Assembly: GCA_029260295.1 (NCBI GenBank)
Contig: JAJDDN010000007.1
Coordinates: forward strand, 124,001 to 188,000
Length of the DNA stretch: 64,000 bases
Origin: Phycisphaerales bacterium
GTDB lineage: Bacteria > Planctomycetota > Phycisphaerae > Phycisphaerales > UBA1924
Direction: 5' to 3'
Position 1 is the first letter of the stretch. Each line of letters opens with the position of its first letter. The notes beneath the pieces were generated by a model. The model searched no databases. It saw only the letters and a list, made by a program, of their open reading frames with translations, and was not told where the DNA came from. The position numbers were made by a program, and so were the translations under genes. Positions 62,982 to 64,000 of this stretch are shown here, piece after piece.

Positions 62982-63908
62982 TTAATCGTACAACGCGGCC
63001 GTAGGGGGCAGCTCAACGGCCCGGAGCTGCAGCGTAGTCTCGATCCGGAAGTTCGATCCGCTGTACCGACGCTCGGCATGGAAGACATCAAGCGTGTAGG
63101 TCCGTCCATCCTGGAGCCAATCGAGGCGATCCAGATCGAGGAACTGCTCGCGTGGCGGATGGAGGCCGCCTAAGTCAACGACGAGCTGTCCGTGAATATA
63201 GACCCAGACATCATCATCACCGGTAAACTTGAAGACCTGGCCCGTGTTCCGATGGAAAGTAAACTCGGTATTGATCTCGGTCGTGAAGTGGTAGTTGCGG
63301 CCATCACGGAAGTCACCGTAGAGTTCACCGTTGATCGGGAAGAACCCATGGGTTCCGTGTTCGGTGTCATTGGTTGAATCAAAGACATAGCGGTCTGTGC
63401 CCGCAACACGCTGGAGCGTGAGCTGGATGGCCGTGGAAAGATTCACGCCCGGGACATCGCGGTACCACTGATCGAACCGATCCGATGAGGTGAAGCCATT
63501 GCTTGAAGGGCCGTCGACGAGCTGCCCCTCCCGATCGCCTGCATCTGGGTCAAACATCGATGGATTGATGTTTCGTCCGAACTCATCCTTAAACTCGCTG
63601 TAGATTTTCATCCCGCGAAGATCACCAGAAGAAACCGGCTTGCCGTCTTCACCCAGAGTGTCAGCAACAAGACCGACGGTGGTGGTGCCGCCAAAGAACT
63701 CGAAGTCGGGATGCCCGCCATCCCATTGCTTTGGTTTAAAGTCACGGATTACACAATCAAGCTGGAGCGTATCAGGGAGCGGGTCACCCACGCCATCTTG
63801 GGCAGATGCGGTCCAAGCGATTGACATCGCCCCAACACCTCCGACCAGAAACGCGAGAACGCCGGCCCGTGAAAAATCCTTCGTTGTGTTTGCTGTGTGC
63901 TGTTGCAT
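62982..63908 (-). CDS. Fibro-slime domain secreted protein
   Basis: 308 residues; AAGGA eight bases before ATG 63908. Signal peptide AGVLAFLVGGVGAMSIAWTA ending ASAQ. The rest is one fibro-slime domain, related to PA14: LDCVIRDFKPKQWDGGHPDF, VFDSTNDTEHGTHGFFPING, YHFTTEINTEFTFHRNTGQV, FKFTGDDDVWVYIHGQLVVD, LGGLHPPREQFLDLDRLDWL, YTLDVFHAERRYSGSNFRIE. The acidic D-D-D-V-W-V and DLGG turns are the usual calcium-binding loop. It carries neither the GCP nor a PEP-CTERM tail. Probably a cell-surface or matrix carbohydrate-binding protein. Confidence 0.9.
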   Translation of the reverse strand: MQQHTANTTKDFSRAGVLAFLVGGVGAMSIAWTASAQDGVGDPLPDTLQLDCVIRDFKPKQWDGGHPDFEFFGGTTTVGLVADTLGEDGKPVSSGDLRGMKIYSEFKDEFGRNINPSMFDPDAGDREGQLVDGPSSNGFTSSDRFDQWYRDVPGVNLSTAIQLTLQRVAGTDRYVFDSTNDTEHGTHGFFPINGELYGDFRDGRNYHFTTEINTEFTFHRNTGQVFKFTGDDDVWVYIHGQLVVDLGGLHPPREQFLDLDRLDWLQDGRTYTLDVFHAERRYSGSNFRIETTLQLRAVELPPTAALYD

Positions 63909-64000
63909 GCTTTCATTCCTTCCCGCAGCGAGAGGCTGCGCCCCCGTACTTACCTAACCAACATGTGAACCCGCCGACAAACGGGCTCAGTCCAGGGTGG
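63909..64000. other. Upstream region of the fibro-slime gene, cut by the window end
   Basis: No gene seen in the last 92 bases apart from the ribosome site of the preceding feature. Confidence 0.4.

Noticed and set aside
1-64000. CRISPR arrays, insertion sequences, integrase or phage genes
   Set aside because: No regularly spaced direct repeats and no transposase or integrase motifs were seen; the two palindromic elements are not IS ends with an enclosed gene.

Overview
The window looks like chromosomal DNA of a planctomycete, most likely a marine member of the Phycisphaerae. This rests on several things: secreted proteins that end in a paired dockerin-like tail (D-x-[NT]-G-D-G-x-x-D-F-F-D-I ... 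G-C-P), a PEP-CTERM protein, a fibro-slime protein, a MoxR-type operon of DUF58/BatA/VWA proteins, and many long planctomycete-style hypothetical proteins. The assignment is inferred from protein families; there is no rRNA in the window.

Layout. (1) Bases 1-11452, + strand: a tightly coupled operon (mostly ATGA/GTGA/TAATG overlaps) of DUF58, a BatA-like protein, a VWA protein, a huge DUF4175-like coiled-coil membrane protein, a Q/S-rich secreted protein, a secreted prenyltransferase-fold protein and a secreted hypothetical. (2) 11456-16818, - strand: queA-murE-murF-mraY, i.e. tRNA modification plus meso-DAP-type peptidoglycan precursor synthesis. (3) 17-24 kb: a palindromic repeat, a lipoprotein, dprA, an odd ORF that runs into lexA, lexA, an AT-richer accessory gene, ispD and a class V aminotransferase. 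(4) 24-47.2 kb: a secretome island of nine proteins with the double-dockerin GCP tail, plus a PEP-CTERM protein, a large secreted protein without any tail, a cytosolic-looking hypothetical and the tmRNA gene. The tailed proteins carry haloperoxidase, beta-propeller, beta-helix, FG-GAP/VCBS, cupredoxin, lamin-tail and ASPIC/UnbV modules. (5) 47.2-48.1 kb: an AT-rich gap with a cluster of four strong hairpins, one of them terminator-like. (6) 48-60.2 kb: a hypothetical, two tandem paralogous small membrane proteins, guaB, a glycogen-debranching-type GH, a Bax-inhibitor-1 protein, a STAS protein, a second palindromic element, an AT-rich accessory gene, hppD, pyk and ychF. (7) 60.3-64 kb: tRNA-Arg(CCU), murQ-nagZ (muropeptide recycling), a small lipoprotein and a fibro-slime protein.

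How it fits together. murE/murF/mraY and murQ/nagZ together argue for a peptidoglycan wall that is both built and recycled. The secretome island suggests export of large, calcium-stabilised beta-rich proteins that share a C-terminal address tag. The most interesting candidates for undescribed biology are the GCP tail with its two subtypes sorted by strand, the nested palindromic elements at 17.4 and 55.3 kb, the hairpin cluster at 47.9 kb, and a C-rich CCCACC(C)nAAAGT motif placed just 5' of three genes.
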